The notes beneath the pieces were generated by a model that did not search any database, had not been told where the DNA came from, and saw only the letters and a list, made by a program, of their open reading frames with translations. A program made the position numbers and the translations under genes. Shown here piece by piece: positions 1 to 9,504 of a DNA stretch of 20,500 bases. This DNA is from Saccoglossus kowalevskii (taxonomy: Eukaryota; Hemichordata; Enteropneusta; Harrimaniidae), in NCBI RefSeq assembly GCF_000003605.2, contig NW_003134802.1:1-20500 (forward strand), given 5' to 3'. The first letter of the stretch is position 1, and the number at the start of each line of letters is the position of its first letter.

Positions 1-120
1 TCACTTTACCCTGGAGTAAGTGGGCTAAGGGCGCAATGGGGAGGTCATAGCAACTGTACCCTTGGGTAAGGGGGCTACATACGTAATGGAAAGGTCATAG
101 CCACTGTACCCTGGAGTAAG

Positions 121-694
121 TGGGCTACAGACGCAATGTGGAGGTCAAAGCCACTGTACCTTGAAGTAAGTGGGCTACAGATACCATGGAGAGGTTATAG
201 CCACTGTACCCTGGAGTAAGTAGGCTACAGACACATTGGGGAGGTTATAGCCACTGTATCCTGGGGTAAGTGGGCTACAGACGCAATGGCGAGGTCATAG
301 CCACTGTACCCTGGAGTAAGTAGGCTACAGACACAATGAAGAGGTCGTAGCAACTGTACCCTTGGAGTAACTGTGCTACAGACGCAACGGGGAGGTCATA
401 GCCACTGTACCCTGGAGTAAGTGGGCTACAGACGCAATGTGGAGGTCAAAGCCACTGTACCCTGAAGTAAGTGGGCTACAGATACCATGGAGAGGTTATA
501 GCCACTGTACCCTGGAGTAAGTAGGCTACAGACACATTGGGGAGGTTATAGCCACTGTATCCTGGGGTAAGTGGGCTACAGACGCAATGGGGAGGTCATA
601 GCCACTGTACCCTGGAGTAAGTGGGCTACAGACACAATGGAGAGGTCATAGCAACTGTACCCTTGGAGTAACTGGGCTACAGACGCAACGGAGA
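121..694 (+). repeat. Two tandem copies of a six-unit, 301-bp higher-order repeat
   Basis: The stretch beginning tgggctacagacgcaatgtg at 121 recurs at 422 (offset 301), including gtcaaagcc, gataccatggagagg, cacattggggaggttatag and cccttggagtaact. The 51-bp cccttggagtaac unit makes six units 301 rather than 300 bp. I count about seven substitutions over about 270 bp. The same six-unit pair recurs near 7663 and 7962 (offset 299, because one copy has the 2-bp loss ccactaccctgg) and again in the corresponding place near 10,428-10,990. Confidence 0.85.
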
Positions 695-1376
695 GGTCAT
701 AGCCACTGTACCCTGGAGGAAGTGGGCTACAGACGTAATGGGGAGGTCATATCATAGCCAATGTACCCTGGAGTAAGTGGGCTACAGACACAATAGTGAG
801 GTCATAGCAACTGTACCCCGGAGTAACAGTGCTACAGACGCAATTGGGAGGTCATAGCCACTGTACCCTGGAGTAAGTGGGCTACAGACGCAATGAGGAG
901 GTCATATCCATTGTATCCTGGGGTAAGTGGGCTACAGACGCAATGGGGAGGTCATAGTCACTGTATCCTGGGGTAAGTGGGCTACAGACGCAATAGGGAG
1001 GTCATAGCCACTGTATCCTGAGGTAAGTGGGCTACAGACACAATGGAGAGGTCATAGCAACTGTACCCTGGAGTAACTGGGCTACAGACGCAACGGGGAG
1101 GTCGTAGCCACTGTACCCTGGAGTAAGTGGGCTACAGACGTAATGGGGAGGTCATAGCCACTGTACCCTGAGGTAAGTGGGCTACATGCACAATGGAGAG
1201 TTCATAGCAACTGTACCCTGGATTAAGTGGGCTACAGACGCAATGGGGAGGTCATAGCCACTGTACCCTGGAGTAAGTGGGCTACAGACACAACGGGGAG
1301 GTCATATCCACTGTACCCTGGGGTAAGTAGGCTACATACACAATGGAGAGGTCATAGCAACTGTACCCTGGAGTAA
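395..1376 (+). repeat. Domain-1 block of about 20 units, copy 1
   Basis: About 980 bp, roughly 20 units, co-linear with 4874-5855 (offset 4479) and 10700-11681 (offset 10305) with no net insertion or deletion. Landmarks in order are acgcaatgtggaggtcaaag, gataccatgg, cacattggggagg, cccttggagtaactggg, tcatatcatagcc (747), ccccggagtaacagtgctac (816), the gaggaggtcatatccattg unit, a caatagggagg unit, caacggggaggtcgtagcc, catgcacaatggagagttc, and caacggggaggtcatatcc (1291). The match with 4874 onward continues to about 1667/6146, so the shared block is longer there. Confidence 0.9.
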
Positions 1377-1514
1377 ATGGGCCACAGACACAATGGAGAG
1401 GTTGTAGCCACTTTACCCTGGAGTAAGTGGGTTAAGGGCGCAATGGGGAGGTCATAGCAACTGTACCCTTGGGTAAGTGGGCTACATACGTAATGGAAAG
1501 GTCATAGCCACTGT

Positions 1515-2310
1515 ACCCTGGAGTAAGTGGGCTACAGACACATTGGGGAGGTTATAGCCACTGTATCCTGGAGTAAGTGGGCTACAGACGCAATGGGGAG
1601 GTCATAGCCACTGTACCCTGGAGTAAGTGGGCTACAGACACAATGGAGAGGTCATAGCAACTGTACCCTTGGAGTAACTGGGCTACAGACGCAACGGGGA
1701 GGTCATAGCCACTGTACCCTGGAGTAAGTGGGCTACAGACGTAATGGGGAGGTCCTATCATAGCCAATGTACCCTGGAGTAAGTGGGCTACAGACACAAT
1801 AGTGAGGTCATAGCAACTGTACCCCGGAGTAACAGTGCTACAGACGCAATTGGGAGGTCATAGCCACTGTACCCTGGAGTAAGTGGGCTACAGACGCAAT
1901 GAGGAGGTCATATCCATTGTATCCTGGGGTAAGTGGGCTACAGACGCAATGGGGAGGTCATAGTCACTGTATCCTGGGGTAAGTGGGCTACAGACGCAAT
2001 AGGGAGGTCATAGCCACTGTATCCTGAGGTAAGTGGGCTACAGACACAATGGAGAGGTCATAGCAACTGTACCCTGGAGTAAGTGGGCTACAGACGTAAT
2101 GGGGAGGTCATAGCCACTGTACCCTGAAGTAAGTGGGCTACATGCACAATGGAGAGTTCATAGCAACTGTACCCTGGATTAAGTGGGCTACAGACGCAAT
2201 GGGGAGGTCATAGCCACTGTACCCTGCAGTAAGTGGGCTACAGACACAACGGGGAGGTCATATCCACTGTACCCTGGGGTAAGTAGGCTACTTACACAAT
2301 GGAGGAGGTC
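1515..2310 (+). repeat. Domain-1 block, copy 2 (partial, one unit short)
   Basis: This block matches copy 1 at offset 1006 from about 1515 (cacattggggaggtt) through ccccgg at 1822. The offset drops to 956 after about 2070, because one unit (the gagtaactggg / gcaacggggaggtcgtag pair of copy 1) has been lost. The catgcacaatggagagttc landmark is at 2141, against 1185 in copy 1. One doubled-tcata unit here reads ggtcctatcatagcc rather than ggtcatatcatagcc. Confidence 0.85.
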
Positions 2311-2339
2311 ATATCAACTGTACCCTGGAGTAAGTGGGC

Positions 2340-2930
2340 TACAGACACAATGGAGAGGTCATAGCAACTGTACCCTTGGAGTAAGTGGGCTACAGACACA
2401 ATGGAGAGGTCATATCATAGATAATGTACCCTGGAGTAAGTGGGCTACAGACACAATAGAGAGGTCATAGCAACTGTACCCCGGAGTAACAGTGCTACAG
2501 ACGCAATTGGGAGGTCATAGCCACTGTACCCTGGAGTAAGTGGCCTACATACACAATGGGTAGTCATATAGCCACTGTACCCTGGAGTAAGTGGGCTACA
2601 GACGCAATTGGGAGGTCATAGCCACTGTATACTTGGGTAAGTGGGCTACAGACACAATGGAAAGGTCATAGCCACTGTACCCTGGGGTAAGTGTGCTACA
2701 GACGTAATGGGGAGGTCATAGCAACTGTACCCTGGAGTAAGTGGGCTACAGACACAATGGAGAGGTCATAGCAACTGTACCCTTGGAGCAAGTGGGCTAC
2801 AGACACAATGGAGAGGTCATATCATAGCCAATGTACCCTGGAGTAAGTGGGCTACAGACACAATAGAGAGGTCATAGCAACTGTACCCCGGAGTAACAGT
2901 GCTACAGACGCAATTGGGAGGTCATAGCCA
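2340..2930 (+). repeat. 407-bp local tandem duplication
   Basis: The run caactgtacccttggagtaa, then gagaggtcatatcatag (about 2404), then ccccggagtaacag (2479) recurs about 407 bp later with gagcaagtgg in place of gagtaagtgg and ccccgg at 2886. The first copy has the variant tcatatcatagataatg where the others have catagccaatg. The eight-unit spacing includes one unit lengthened by the tcata duplication, which explains a period of 407 rather than 400. Confidence 0.8.
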
Positions 2931-3240
2931 CTGTACCCTGGAGTAAGTGGGCTACAGACGCAATGAGGAGGTCATATCCATTGTATCCTGGGGTAAGCGG
3001 GCTACAGACGCAATGGGGAGGTCATAGTCACTGTATCCTGGGGTAAGTGGGCTACAGACGCAATAGGGAGGTCATAGCCACTGTATCCTGAGGTAAGTGG
3101 GCTACAGACACAATGGAGAGGTCATAGCAACTGTACCCTGGAGTAACTGGGCTACAGACGCAACAGGGAGGTCGTAGCCACTGTACCCTGGAGTAAGTGG
3201 GCTACAGACGTAATGGGTAGGTCATAGCCACTGTACCCTG
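2815..3240 (+). repeat. Domain-1 block, copy 3 (partial)
   Basis: This copy is co-linear with copy 1 (745-1170) at offset 2070: ccccgg at 2886, gcaacagggaggtcgtagcc near 3161 and gtaatgggtagg near 3210. The match stops near 3240, where units become irregular (gtaagtaggtacagaaac, gtacacaggagtacgtgg). The following stretch to about 3660 is diverged from all other blocks. Confidence 0.8.
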
Positions 3241-3690
3241 AGGTAAGTAGGTACAGAAACAATGGGGAGGTCATAGCCAATGTACACAGGAGTACGTGGG
3301 CTACATGCACAATGGAGAGGTCATAGCATCTATACCCTGGACTAAGTGGGCTACAGACGCAATGGGGAGGTCATAGCCACTGCACCCTGGAGTAAGTGGG
3401 CTACAGACACAACGGGGAGGTCATATCCACTGTACCCTGGGGTAAGTTGGCTACATACACAATGTAGAGGTTATAGCAACTGTACCCTGGAGTAAGTGGG
3501 CTACAGAAGCAACAAAGAGGTCATATCCATTGTATTCTTTGGTAAGTGGGCTACAGACGCAATGAGGAGGTCAAAGCCACTGTACAATGAAGTAAGTGGG
3601 ATACAGACACAATGGGGGAGGTCATAGGCACTGTACCCTGGGGTAAGTGGGCCACAAACAAAATGGAGAGGTTGTAGCCACTTTACCCTG
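3240..3690 (+). repeat. Diverged stretch of units
   Basis: Units here carry many private changes: gtacacaggagtacgtgg, gtcatagcatctatacc, gaagcaacaaagagg, attctttggtaag, gtacaatgaagtaagtggg and gccacaaacaaaatgg. The order is still recognisable as that of 7010-7560 and 9985-10330 (gaagcaac, then caatgaggaggtcaaagcc, then gggatacagacacaatgggg, then gtcataggcactg). It therefore looks like an older, less homogenised relative of the start of the larger domain-1 repeat. No non-repeat sequence is present. Confidence 0.7.
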
Positions 3691-4079
3691 GAGTAAGTGG
3701 GCTAAAGGCGCAATGGGGAGGTCATAGCAACTGTACCCTTGGGTAAGTGGGCTACATACGTAATGGAAAGGTCATAGCCACTGTACCCTGGAGTAAGTGG
3801 GCTACAGACGCAATGTGGAGGTCAAAGCCACTGTACCTTGAAGTAAGTGGGCTGCAGATACCATGGAGAGGTTATAGCCACTGTACCCTGGAGTAAGTAG
3901 GCTACAGACACATTGGGGAGGTTATAGCCACTGTATCCTGGGGTAAGTGGGCTACAGACGCAATGGGGAGGTCATAGCCACTGTACCCTGGAGTAAGCGG
4001 GCTACAGACACAATGGAGAGGTCATAGCAACTGTACCCTTGAGTAACTGGGCTACAGACGCAACGGGGAGGTCATAGCC

Positions 4080-4725
4080 ACTGTACCCTGGAGTAAGTGG
4101 GCTACAGACGTAATGGAGAGGTCATATCCACTGTATTCTGAGGTAAGTGGGCTACAGACGCAATGGGGAGGTCATAGCCACTGTACCCTGGGGTAAGTGT
4201 GCTACAAACACAATGGAGAGGTCATAGCAACTGTATCCTGTTGAAACTGCACTACAGACGCAAAGGGGAAGTCATAGCCACTGTACATTGCATTAAGTGG
4301 GCTACAGACGCAATGGGGAGGTCATAGCCACTATATCCTGAGGTAAGTGTGGCTACAGAAGCAATGGGGAGGTCATAGCCACTGTGTACTTGGGTAAGTG
4401 GGCTACAGACACAATGGAGAGGTCATAGCCACTGTATCCTGGGGTAAGTGGGCTACAGACGCAATGGGGAGGTCATAGTCACTGTACCCTCGAGTAAGTG
4501 GGCTACATACGCAATGGAGAGGTCATAGCCACAGTATCCTGAGGTAAGTGGGCTACAGACGCAATGGGGAGGTCATAGCCACTGTACCCTTGAGTAAGTG
4601 GGCTACAGACTCAATGGGGAGGTCATAGCCACTATATCCGGAGGTAAGTGGGGCTGCAGACGCAATGGGGAGGTCATAGTCGCTGTACCCTGGAGTAAGT
4701 GGGCTACAGACGCAATGGGGAGGTT
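4080..4725 (+). repeat. Patch of domain-2 sequence inside domain 1
   Basis: About 645 bp (13 units) matches 13716-14361 at a constant offset of 9636. It includes gtaatggagaggtcatatcc, tgtatcctgttgaaactgc, tgtacattgcattaagtgg (4282/13918), gtgtacttgggtaag, gactcaatggggagg (4608/14244) and tatccggaggtaagtggggc. I noticed only one clear difference, gtgtggctac for gtggggctac near 4350. Immediately right of it (to about 4873), units such as cactgcatcctgggg and cacaatgttgaagtc also resemble domain 2 (near 12,757-12,815). Both sides are otherwise domain-1 type. Confidence 0.85.
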
Positions 4726-4873
4726 ATAGCCACTGTATCCTGGGGGTAAGTGGGCTACAGACGCAATGGGGAGGTCATAGCCACTGTACCCTGGAGTAAG
4801 TGGGCTACAGACGCAATGGGGAGGTCATAGCCACTGCATCCTGGGGTAAGTGGGGTACAGACACAATGTTGAA

Positions 4874-5855
4874 GTCATAGCCACTGTACCCTGGAGTAAG
4901 TGGGCTACAGACGCAATGTGGAGGTCAAAGCCACTGTACCCTGAAGTAAGTGGGCTACATATACCATGGAGAGGTTATAGCCACTGTACCCTGGAGTAAG
5001 TAGGCTACAGACACATTGGGGAGGTTATAGCCACTGTATCCTGGGGTAAGTGGGCTACAGACGCAATGGGGAGGTCATAGCCACTGTACCCTGGAGTAAG
5101 TGGGCTACAGACACAATGGAGAGGTCATAGCAACTGTACCCTTGGAGTAACTGGGCTACAGACGTAACGGGGAGGTCATAGCCACTGTACCCTGAAGTAA
5201 GTGGGCTACAGACGTAATGGGGAGGTCATATCATAGCCAATGTACCCTGGAGTAAGTGGGCTACAGACACAATAGTGAGGTCATAGCAACTGTACCCCGG
5301 AGTAACAGTGCTACAGACGCAATTGGGAGGTCATAGCCACTGTACCCTGGAGTAAGTGGGCTACAGACGCAATGAGGAGGTCATATCCATTGTATACTGG
5401 GGTAAGTGGGCTACAGACGCAATGGGGAGGTCATAGTCACTGTATCCTGTGGTAAGTGGGCTACAGACGCAATAGGGAGGTCATAGCCACTGTATCCTGA
5501 GGTAAGTGGGCTACAGACACAATGGAGAGGTCATAGCAACTGTACCCTGGAGTAACTGGGCTACAGACGCAACGGGGAGGTCGTAGCCACTGTACCCTGG
5601 AGTAAGTGGGATACAGACGTAATGGGGAGGTCATAGCCACTGTACCCTGAGGTAAGTGGGCTACATGCACAATGGAGAGTTCATAGCAACTGTACCCTGG
5701 ATTAAGTGGGCTACAGACGCAATGGGGAGGTCATAGCCACTGTACCCTGGAGTAAGTGGGCTACAGACACAACGGGGAGGTCATATCCACTGTACCCTGG
5801 GGTAAGTAGGCTACATACACAATGGAGAGGTCATAGCAACTGTACCCTGGAGTAA
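4874..5855 (+). repeat. Domain-1 block of about 20 units, copy 4
   Basis: The block is co-linear with copy 1 (offset 4479, match continuing to about 6146) and with 10700-11681 (offset 5826). Against 10700-11681 I found only two differences in about 980 bp: ccctgaagtaag versus ccctggagtaag near 5193, and gggctac versus gggttac near 5411. Both copies share the private change attgtatactgggg (5391/11217) and tatataccatgg near 4959, so they are closer to each other than to copy 1. A 69-codon open frame on the minus strand here recurs in the related copies and is judged non-coding. Confidence 0.92.
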
Positions 5856-6670
5856 ATGGGCCACAGACACAATGGAGAGGTTGTAGCCACTTTACCCTGG
5901 AGTAAGTGGGCTAAGGGCGCAATGGGGAGGTCATAGCAACTGTACCCTTGGGTAAGTGGGCTACATACGTAATGGAAAGGTCATAGCCACTGTACCCTGG
6001 AGTAAGTGGGCTACAGACACATTGGGGAGGTTATAGCCACTGTATCCTGGGGTAAGTGGGCTACAGACGCAATGGGGAGGTCATAGCCACTGTACCCTGG
6101 AGTAAGTGGGCTACAGACACAATGGAGAGGTCATAGCAACTGTACCCTGGAGTAACTGGGCTACAGACGCAACGGGGAGGTCGTAGCCACTGTACCCTGG
6201 AGTAAGTGGGCTACAGACGTAATGGGGAGGTCATAGCCCCTGTACCCTGAGGTAAGTGGGCTACATGCACAATGGAGAGTTCATAGCAACTGTACCCTGG
6301 ATTAAGTGGGCTACAGACGCAATGGGGAGGTCATATCCACTGTACCCTGGAGTAAGTGGGCTACAGACACAACGGGGAGGTCATATCCACTGTACCCTGG
6401 GGTAAGTAGGCTACATACACAATGGAGAGGTCATAGCAACTGTACCCTGGAGTAAATGGGCCACAGACACAATGGAGAGGTTGTAGCCACTTTACCTTGG
6501 AGTAAGTGGGCTAAGGGCGCAATGGGGAGGTCATAGCAACTGTACCCTGGAGTAAGTGGGCTACAGACACATTGGGGAGGTTATAGCCACTGTATCCTGG
6601 AGTAAGTGGGCTACAGACGCAATGGGGAGGTCATAGCCACTGTACCCTGGAGTAAGTGGGCTACAGACAC
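5518..6670 (+). repeat. 600-bp (12-unit) tandem duplication
   Basis: Positions 5518-5940 match 6118-6540 at exactly 600 bp with about five substitutions: gggatac/gggctac, tagccac/tagcccc, tagcc/tatcc, tttaccc/tttacct. The signature words catgcacaatggagagttc, aaatgggccacagacac, gttgtagccactttacc and ctaagggcgcaatgg occur in both. After 6540 the second copy lacks the cccttgggtaagtggg / acgtaatggaaagg unit pair and the offset becomes about 550. Confidence 0.88.
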
Positions 6671-7149
6671 AATGGAGAGGTCATAGCAACTGTACCCTTG
6701 AGTAACTGGGCTACAGACGCAACGGGGAGGTCATAGCCACTGTACCCTGGAGTAAGTGGGCTACAGGCGTAATGGGGAGGTCATATCATAGCCAATGTAC
6801 CCTGGAGTAAGTGGGCTACAGACACAATGGAGAGGTCATAGCAACTGTACCCTGGAGTAAGTGGGCTACAGACGCAATGGGGAGGTCATAGCCACTGTAT
6901 CCTGCAGTAAGTGGGCTACAGACACAATGGAGAGGTCATATCCACTGTACCCTGGGGTAAGTGGGCTACATACACAATGGAGAGGTCATAGCAACTGCAC
7001 CCTGGAGTAAGTGGGCTATAGAAGCAACGGAGAGGTCATATCTACTGTATCCTGGGGTAAGTGGGCTACAGACGCAATGAGGAGGTCAAAGCCACTGTAC
7101 CCAGAAGTAAGTTGGATAAAGACACAATGGAGAGGTCATCGCCACTGTA

Positions 7150-7360
7150 TCCTGGAGTGAGTGGGCTACAGACGCAATGGGGAGGTCATAGCCACTATAT
7201 CCTGAGGTAAGTGGGGTTACAGACGCAATGGGGAGGTCATAGCCACTGTACCCTGGAGTAAGTGGGCTACATGCACAATGGAGAGGTCATAGCAACTGTA
7301 CCGTAGAGTAAGTGGGCTACAGACGCAATGGGGATGTCATAGCCAGCGTACCCTGGAGTA
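7150..7360 (+). repeat. Four-unit insertion of domain-2 type
   Basis: The order is gagtgagtgggctac (7155), cactatatcctgagg, gtggggttacagacg, catgcacaatggagaggtc, gtaccgtagagtaag, then ggggatgtcatagccagcg. The same order is found at 14580-14800 (offset 7425) and again from about 16,195, deep in domain 2. It is absent from the otherwise matching domain-1 repeat near 10,090. Insertion into this copy fits better than loss from the other, because the words are domain-2 specific. Confidence 0.75.
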
Positions 7361-7934
7361 AGTGGGCTACAGACACAATGGAGAGATTGTAGCCACTGTA
7401 CCCTGGAGTAAGTGGGCTACAGACGCAATGAGGAGGTCAAAGCCACTGTACCCTGAAGTAAGTGGGATACAGACACAATGGGGGAGGTCATAGGCACTGT
7501 ACCTGGGGTAAGTGGGCTACAGACACAATGGAAAGGTTGTAGCCACTGTACCCTGGAGTAAGTGGGCTACAGGCGCAATGGGGAGGTCATAGCAACTGTA
7601 CCCTTGGGTAAGTGGCCTACATACGTAATGGAAAGGTCATAGCCACTGTACCCTGGAGTAAGTGGGCTACAGACGCAATGTAGAGGTCAAAGCCACTGTA
7701 CCCTGAAGTAAGTAGGCTACAGATACCATGGAGAGGTTATAGCCACTACCCTGGAGTAAGTAGGCTACAGACACATTGGGGAGGTTATAGCCACTGTATC
7801 CTGGGGTAAGTGGGCTACAGACGCAATGGCGAGGTCATAGCCACTGTACCCTGGAGTAAGTAGGCTACAGACACAATGAAGAGGTCAGAGCAACTGTACC
7901 CTTGGAGTAACTGGGCTACAGACGCAACGGGGAG

Positions 7935-8740
7935 GTCATAGCCACTGTACCCTGGAGTAAGTGGGCTACAGACGCAATGTGGAGGTCAAAGCCACTGTAC
8001 CCTGAAGTAAGTGGGCTACATATACCATGGAGAGGTTATAGCCACTGTACCCTGGAGTAAGTAGGCTACAGACACATTGGGGAGGTTATAGCCACTGTAT
8101 CCTGGGGTAAGTGGGCTACAGACGCAATGGGGAGGTCATAGCCACTGTACCCTGGAGTAAGTGGGCTACAGACACAATGGAGAGGTCATAGCAACTGTAC
8201 CCTTGGAGTAACTGGGCTACAGACGTAACGGGGAGGTCATAGCCACTGTACCCTGGAGTAAGTGGGCTACAGACGTAATGGGGAGGTCATATCATAGCCA
8301 ATGTACCCTGGAGTAAGTGGGCTACAGACACAATAGTGAGGTCATAGCAACTGTACCCCGGAGTAACAGTGCTACAGACGCAATTGGGAGGTCATAGCCA
8401 CTGTACCCTGGAGTAAGTGGGCTACAGACGCAATGAGGAGGTCATATCCATTGTATCCTGGGGTAAGTGGGCTACAGACGCAATGGGGAGGTCATAGTCA
8501 CTGTATCCTGTGGTAAGTGGGCTACAGACACAATGGAGAGGTCATAGCAACTGTACCCTGGAGTAACTGGGCTACAGACGCAACGGGGAGGTCGTAGCCA
8601 CTGTACCCTGGAGTAAGTGGGATACAGACGTAATGGGGAGGTCATAGCCACTGTACCCTGAGGTAAGTGGGCTACATGCACAATGGAGAGTTCATAGCAA
8701 CTGTACCCTGGATTAAGTGGGCTACAGACGCAATGGGGAG
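7935..8740 (+). repeat. Domain-1 block, copy 5 (one unit deleted)
   Basis: This is the same block as 4874 onward, at offset 3061 on the left. The caatagggaggtcatagcc unit present at 5461 and 11287 is missing after 8519, so the offset falls to 3011. At 8740 the block jumps back: gcaatggggaggtcatatcatagcc joins the late part of the block to its middle, starting the next copy. Confidence 0.88.
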
Positions 8741-8745
8741 GTCAT

Positions 8746-9360
8746 ATCATAGCCAATGTACCCTGGAGTAAGTGGGCTACAGACACAATAGTGAGGTCAT
8801 AGCAACTGTACCCCGGAGTAACAGTGCTACAGACGCAATTGGGAGGTCATAGCCACTGTACCCTGGAGTAAGTGGGCTACAGACGCAATGAGGAGGTCAT
8901 ATCCATTGTATCCTGGGGTAAGTGGGCTACAGACGCAATGGGGAGGTCATAGTCACTGTATCCTGGGGTAAGTGGGCTACAGACGCAATAGGGAGGTCAT
9001 AGCCACTGTATCCTGAGGTAAGTGGGCTACAGACACAATGGAGAGGTCATAGCAACTGTACCCTGGAGTAACTGGGCTACAGACGCAACGGGGAGGTCGT
9101 AGCCACTGTACCCTGGAGTAAGTGGGCTACAGACGTAATGGGGAGGTCATAGCCACTGTACCCTGAGGTAAGTGGGCTACATGCACAATGGAGAGTTCAT
9201 AGCAACTGTACCCTGGATTAAGTGGGCTACAGACGCAATGGGGAGGTCATAGCCACTGTACCCTGGAGTAAGTGGGCTACAGACACAACGGGGAGGTCAT
9301 ATCCACTGTACCCTGGGGTAAGTAGGCTACATACACAATGGAGAGGTCATATCCACTGTA
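8746..9360 (+). repeat. Domain-1 block, copy 6 (begins mid-block)
   Basis: The copy starts at the doubled-tcata unit (8747) directly after the late part of copy 5. This gives a 455-bp local tandem duplication (ccccgg at 8356 and 8811). It is co-linear with copy 1 at offset 7995 (ccccgg 8811/816; caacgggg 9286/1291). Unlike copy 5 it retains the caatagggagg unit. The next units to about 9500 (gaggtcataaccactttacc, cacaattgggaggtc) are slightly diverged versions of the ctttacc / aagggcg units. Confidence 0.85.
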
Positions 9361-9504
9361 CCCTGGAGTAAATGGGCTACAGACACAATGGAGAGGTCAT
9401 AACCACTTTACCCTGGAGTAAGTGGGCTACAGACACAATTGGGAGGTCATAGCAACTGTACCCTGGGGTAAGTGGGCTACATACGTAATGGGGAGGTCAT
9501 AGCC

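Larger units (their letters stand above)
6540..8740 (+). repeat. Larger domain-1 higher-order repeat, first copy (about 2.2 kb shared)
   Basis: This copy matches 9505-11690. The offset is 2964 on the left (tcatatcatag 6781/9745; gaagcaacgg 7021/9985) and 2765 after about 7370 (aggcgcaatgg 7571/10336; tatataccatgg 8021/10786). The change of 199 bp comes from about four units present here at about 7130-7370 and missing in the second copy. After the cactgtatcctgtgg unit (8512) one further unit is missing here, shifting the offset to 2815. Shared odd units include the 48-bp agccactaccctgg unit (7741/10506) and gtcagagcaactg. A 1-bp loss (gtacctggggtaag) near 7501 is private to this copy. Confidence 0.85.

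Noticed and set aside
2183-2470. 95-codon open frame on the + strand
   Set aside because: It is read through five to six satellite units in which stop codons happen to be mutated. The translation is a shifting repeat with no recognisable domain, there is no separate start context, and the 50-bp period changes frame at every unit.
5461-5670. 69-codon minus-strand open frames recurring at 5461, 8472 and 11287 (a similar 71-codon one at 1582)
   Set aside because: They recur because the underlying DNA block is duplicated. The spacing between them equals the block offsets (3011 and 2815). Conservation at protein level beyond DNA identity cannot be shown, and stops lie just outside in neighbouring units.
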